From assembly GCA_019187195.1 (NCBI GenBank), contig JABAQT010000021.1, forward strand, positions 1 to 64,000: a stretch of DNA of 64,000 nucleotides, in the 5' to 3' direction. Position 1 is the first letter of the stretch, and every line of letters begins with the position of its first letter. Of this stretch, positions 61,642-64,000 are shown piece by piece. A model generated the notes under the pieces. The model saw only the letters and a program-made list of their open reading frames with translations, had not been told where the DNA came from and did no database searches. The translations under genes were made by a program, and so were the position numbers. This DNA comes from Bryobacteraceae bacterium. Lineage in GTDB: Bacteria; Acidobacteriota; Terriglobia; Bryobacterales; Bryobacteraceae.

Positions 61642-62180
61642 GCCGCGTTCTGCTCGCCGATGACAGTCCTCACGCGCAGAGGATGGGAGAGCGGATTCTG
61701 CGCGACGAGGGTCTTGAAGTCGTCTCCGTCACCGACGGGGAGACCGCCCTCGTGCGCCTCCTCGACGCCGATCCCGACGTCATCGTCGCCGACGCCTTCC
61801 TCCCCCGCCGCTCCGGCTTCGATATCTGCCGCGAGGTGAAGGCCAATCCGAAGTTTCGCCACGTCCGTGTCGTCCTCACCGCCGGCGTCCTCGAACCCGT
61901 CGATGAAGTCGAGGCCGCCCGCGCCGGAAGCGACGCCTTCCTCAAGAAGCCCTTCGAGGCTTCCCTGATGCTCGATACCCTCAAGCCGCTCCTTGAAAGC
62001 GCCCGCCAGGCTCGTGATTTCGCGGCCGCCGTCCACGAGGAGCAGGAGGACGCCGCCCTCGAACCCCTCGATGTCGACGAGGAGCGTGTCCGTGCCGCCG
62101 TCACCATCGCCCTCGATACCGCCATGCCCGCCATGATCGAGGAGATCACCCGCCAGGTTGTGCGCGCCCTCAAAAAATAG
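61638..62180 (+). CDS. CheY-like response regulator with C-terminal extension
   Basis: 180 residues. The receiver domain (1 to about 120) has the acidic pair in LLADDS, the phosphorylation Asp52 in VIVADAFLP, the Thr in VVLTAG and the Lys in AFLKKPFE. The remaining ~60 residues (EEQEDAALEPLDVDEERVRAA, then an amphipathic helix MPAMIEEITRQVVRALKK) have no DNA-binding or enzyme motif. No histidine kinase is adjacent. It starts within the bamD stop (ATGA) and is followed by yajQ after 14 bp. Confidence 0.88.
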   Translation: MSRVLLADDSPHAQRMGERILRDEGLEVVSVTDGETALVRLLDADPDVIVADAFLPRRSGFDICREVKANPKFRHVRVVLTAGVLEPVDEVEAARAGSDAFLKKPFEASLMLDTLKPLLESARQARDFAAAVHEEQEDAALEPLDVDEERVRAAVTIALDTAMPAMIEEITRQVVRALKK

Positions 62181-62194
62181 ACAATAGGTAAAGA

Positions 62195-62695
62195 ATGCCC
62201 GAAAATACCTTTGACATTGTCTCCATTGTCGAGATGCCTGAGGTGGTCAACGCCATCAGCCAGGCCATGAAAGAGATCATCACCCGCTACGACCTCAAGG
62301 ACTCGAAAAGCTCCATCGACCTCAACGAAAAGGAGAAGAAGATCCTTCTCGCCAGCAAGGATGAGTTCAAACTCAAAGCCGTGGTGGAGATTCTCGAGAG
62401 CAAACTCGCCAAACGCAAGGTGCCTCTCAAAGCCCTGATCCACGGCCCCATTCAGCCCGCCGCCGGCTCCACCGTCCGCCAGGAGATCACCCTCCAGGTA
62501 GGCATCCCCACCGAGAAAGCGAAAGAGATCATCAAAGCCATCAAGGACAGCAAGAAGAAAGCGCAGGCCTCCATCCAGGGCGATCTCGTCCGCGTGAGCG
62601 GCAAGGATCGCGACACCCTTCAGGAGATCATCGCCCTCCTCCGCGCCAGGGACTTCGGCATCGACATGCAGTTCACCAACTACCGCTCGAATTAG
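62195..62695 (+). CDS. yajQ: YajQ-family nucleotide-binding protein
   Basis: A 166-residue protein of the YajQ/DUF520 family. TFDIVSIVEMPEVVNAISQAMKEI starts it; RYDLKDSKSSIDL, KAVVEILESKLAKRKVP, INPGPIQPAAGSTVRQEITLQVGI-like sequence and KIIKAIKDSKKKAQASIQGD-type motifs are family hallmarks. Some members bind cyclic di-GMP; others bind RNA or tRNA. It follows the response regulator and precedes the alpha/beta hydrolase by 3 bp, so all are likely in one transcript. Confidence 0.93.
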   Translation: MPENTFDIVSIVEMPEVVNAISQAMKEIITRYDLKDSKSSIDLNEKEKKILLASKDEFKLKAVVEILESKLAKRKVPLKALIHGPIQPAAGSTVRQEITLQVGIPTEKAKEIIKAIKDSKKKAQASIQGDLVRVSGKDRDTLQEIIALLRARDFGIDMQFTNYRSN

Positions 62696-62698
62696 ACC

Positions 62699-63322
62699 GT
62701 GCCGCGCCGCATCGAAAGCCTCCTCATCACCGGCCCGGCGGGCCGCCTCGAAGCGCTCCTCGAGGAGCCGGCGGACAGCGAGCCCCAACAAGCCGCTCTC
62801 GTCTGCCACCCGCACCCGCTCCATGGCGGGACGATGCACAATAAGGTGGTCTATCGCGCCGCCCGCGGCCTCCGCCGCTCCGGCCACGCCGTCCTCCGCT
62901 TCAACTTCCGCGGCGTCAACCGCAGCGAAGGCAGCCACGATAACGGAACGGGCGAAGTCGATGATGCCCGCGCCGCCCTCGCCCTCCTGCGCGAACGCTA
63001 CCCCGAACTGCCCTACACGATCGCGGGGTTCAGCTTCGGCGCCCGCGTCGCGCTCCGCCTCGCTCAGGATTGCCCCTCCGCCCGCCGCGCCATTGCCATC
63101 GGCTTCCCCGCTCACTACCCCGGAGCCGAAACCCTCATCCACTCCCCCATCCCACGCATCTTCATCCACAGCCGTCACGACGCTATCTGCCCCGTTGAAC
63201 CCCTTCAACGCTTCGTCGCCTCCCTCCCCGCTCCCGCTCCCCTGCTCTTTGTCGAGGCCGAAGATCACTTCTTCGCGGGCGGCCTCTCCGCGCTGGAAGA
63301 CCTCATCGCCGGCCTCGGCTAA
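62699..63322 (+). CDS. Alpha/beta hydrolase (COG2945-like)
   Basis: A 207-residue alpha/beta hydrolase. ALVCHPHPLHGGTMHNKVVYRAAR after strand 3, FNFRGVNRSEGSHDNG, the nucleophile elbow AGFSFGARVAL, Asp in SRHDAICP and His in AEDHFFAGG form the catalytic set; this matches the small acyl-esterase group COG2945. GTG start. The substrate is unknown. It is the last complete gene in the plus run. Confidence 0.86.
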   Translation: MPRRIESLLITGPAGRLEALLEEPADSEPQQAALVCHPHPLHGGTMHNKVVYRAARGLRRSGHAVLRFNFRGVNRSEGSHDNGTGEVDDARAALALLRERYPELPYTIAGFSFGARVALRLAQDCPSARRAIAIGFPAHYPGAETLIHSPIPRIFIHSRHDAICPVEPLQRFVASLPAPAPLLFVEAEDHFFAGGLSALEDLIAGLG

Positions 63323-63354
63323 ACCACGGTCCAAAACCAGTTACCATCGTAACC

Positions 63355-64000
63355 ATGGCACTTCCCGGGACCTCCGATCAGGCGCCGCCCGCCGACGCCG
63401 GCTTCCGCCGCCAACTCGGCCTGCTCGACTCCACCATGATCGTCATCGGCTCCATGATCGGTTCCGGCATCTTCATCGTCTCGGCCGACATGTCCCGCCA
63501 GATCGGCAGCGCCGGCTGGCTTCTGGCCGCCTGGGTGCTCACCGGCATCCTCACCGTCACCGGAGCCCTTTCCTATGGCGAACTCGCCGGCATGATGCCC
63601 CGCGCCGGAGGCCAGTATGTCTACCTCCGCGAAGCCTTCTCTCCTCTATCCGGCTTCCTCTACGGCTGGACTCTCTTTCTCGTCATCCAGACCGGCACCA
63701 TCGCCGCCGTCGCCGTCGGCTTTGCACGCTTCACCGGCGTCTTCCTTCCATCCGTCTCGGAAACCATTTACCTCATCCCTCCCATCCATATCACCAGCGG
63801 CTACGCAGTCTCGCTCTCCACCGCTCAACTGCTCGGCGTCGCCGTTATCGCCTTCCTCACCTGGACCAACATGCAGGGCCTCCGGTACGGCAAGATCGTG
63901 CAGAACATCTTCACCACCGCCAAGACCGGCGGCCTGCTCGGCCTCATCGCCGCCGGCCTGGTGCTTGGCTGGAATCACGTTGCCGTCGAGGCCAACTTCT
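63355..64000 (+). CDS. APC-superfamily amino-acid permease, 3' end cut by window
   Basis: 215 codons are visible from the ATG at 63355 and the frame runs off the window. GLLDSTMIVIGSMIGSGIFIVSADM is the APC helix-1 signature with the substrate-binding unwound segment GSGIF; AGWLLAAWVLTGILTVTGALSYGELAGMMPRAGGQYVYLREAF is helices 2-3. A short N-terminal Pro/Ala-rich tail precedes it. At least five membrane helices are present. Substrate unknown. Confidence 0.88.
   Translation, partial: MALPGTSDQAPPADAGFRRQLGLLDSTMIVIGSMIGSGIFIVSADMSRQIGSAGWLLAAWVLTGILTVTGALSYGELAGMMPRAGGQYVYLREAFSPLSGFLYGWTLFLVIQTGTIAAVAVGFARFTGVFLPSVSETIYLIPPIHITSGYAVSLSTAQLLGVAVIAFLTWTNMQGLRYGKIVQNIFTTAKTGGLLGLIAAGLVLGWNHVAVEANF

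Noticed and set aside
61670..63334. Long minus frame opposite the regulator, yajQ and hydrolase genes
   Set aside because: Antisense to three recognised genes, no motif.

Overview
The window looks like chromosomal DNA of an acidobacterium close to the Solibacter/Bryobacter group (Bryobacterales, Acidobacteriota). This is an inference from content: high GC, an Oar-like TonB receptor with an N-terminal carboxypeptidase-regulatory domain, a secreted protein ending in what looks like the TIGR03437 domain common in Solibacter, SLH and BACON-type modules on secreted proteins, an LPS pathway (WaaA-LpxK, BamD, SurA-like) showing a diderm envelope, and many secreted glycosidases. I recognised no rRNA, tRNA, CRISPR array, insertion sequence, prophage or replication origin. 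Coding density is high and most genes sit in short co-directional runs with 1-50 nt spacers or ATGA-type overlaps.

Layout. 1-13 kb: a cut dienelactone hydrolase, then (minus) a waaA-lpxK fusion, an aroD-aroE fusion and a PPOX-type flavoprotein; (plus) a small secreted protein, a VOC protein and an MFS exporter; then (minus) an NfrA-like TPR/beta-barrel protein, a glycosidase-like secreted protein and an orphan TssB-TssC sheath fusion, possibly continuing a run that starts with a secreted D-aminoacylase (14.6-13.0 kb). 14.7-22 kb: a beta-helix/BACON/SLH/polyproline surface protein, a pentapeptide-repeat protein whose ribosome-binding site lies in a hairpin, a zinc-finger membrane protein, a Smr-DinB fusion and a membrane protein with a long disordered region. 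22-26.5 kb (minus): a haem/sirohaem operon hemX-hemA-hemC-cobA/hemD. 26.6-32.7 kb: SDR, short ClpB-type AAA+, aminotransferase, secreted GH29 fucosidase, a QorB-like reductase and a decayed copy of the fucosidase 5' end. 32.8-38.8 kb: TonB receptor with a near-consensus promoter, a secreted protein with tail-fibre-like modules and an Flp-type pilin.

38.8-64 kb: (minus) periplasmic sugar-binding protein, cytochrome c peroxidase and a cysteine-containing secreted protein; (plus) glutamate dehydrogenase, mutS, anmK and a DUF4256 protein; (minus) msrP, an InlB-repeat/TIGR03437 protein, a BlaI-type repressor, YhaM-type nuclease and SurA-like chaperone; (plus) a GH36 alpha-galactosidase; (minus) PiT phosphate transporter with its DUF47 partner and ttcA; (plus) an rsmB-type methyltransferase, rpe, bamD, a response regulator, yajQ, an alpha/beta hydrolase and a cut APC permease.

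Themes are envelope biogenesis, secreted polysaccharide breakdown and surface adhesion/export. The best candidate for something undescribed is the 12967-7464 cluster, where a TPR/barrel protein, a glycosidase-like protein and a fused TssB-TssC protein lie head to tail with no other type VI secretion gene visible. Functions are assigned from motifs read by eye; no database search was possible.
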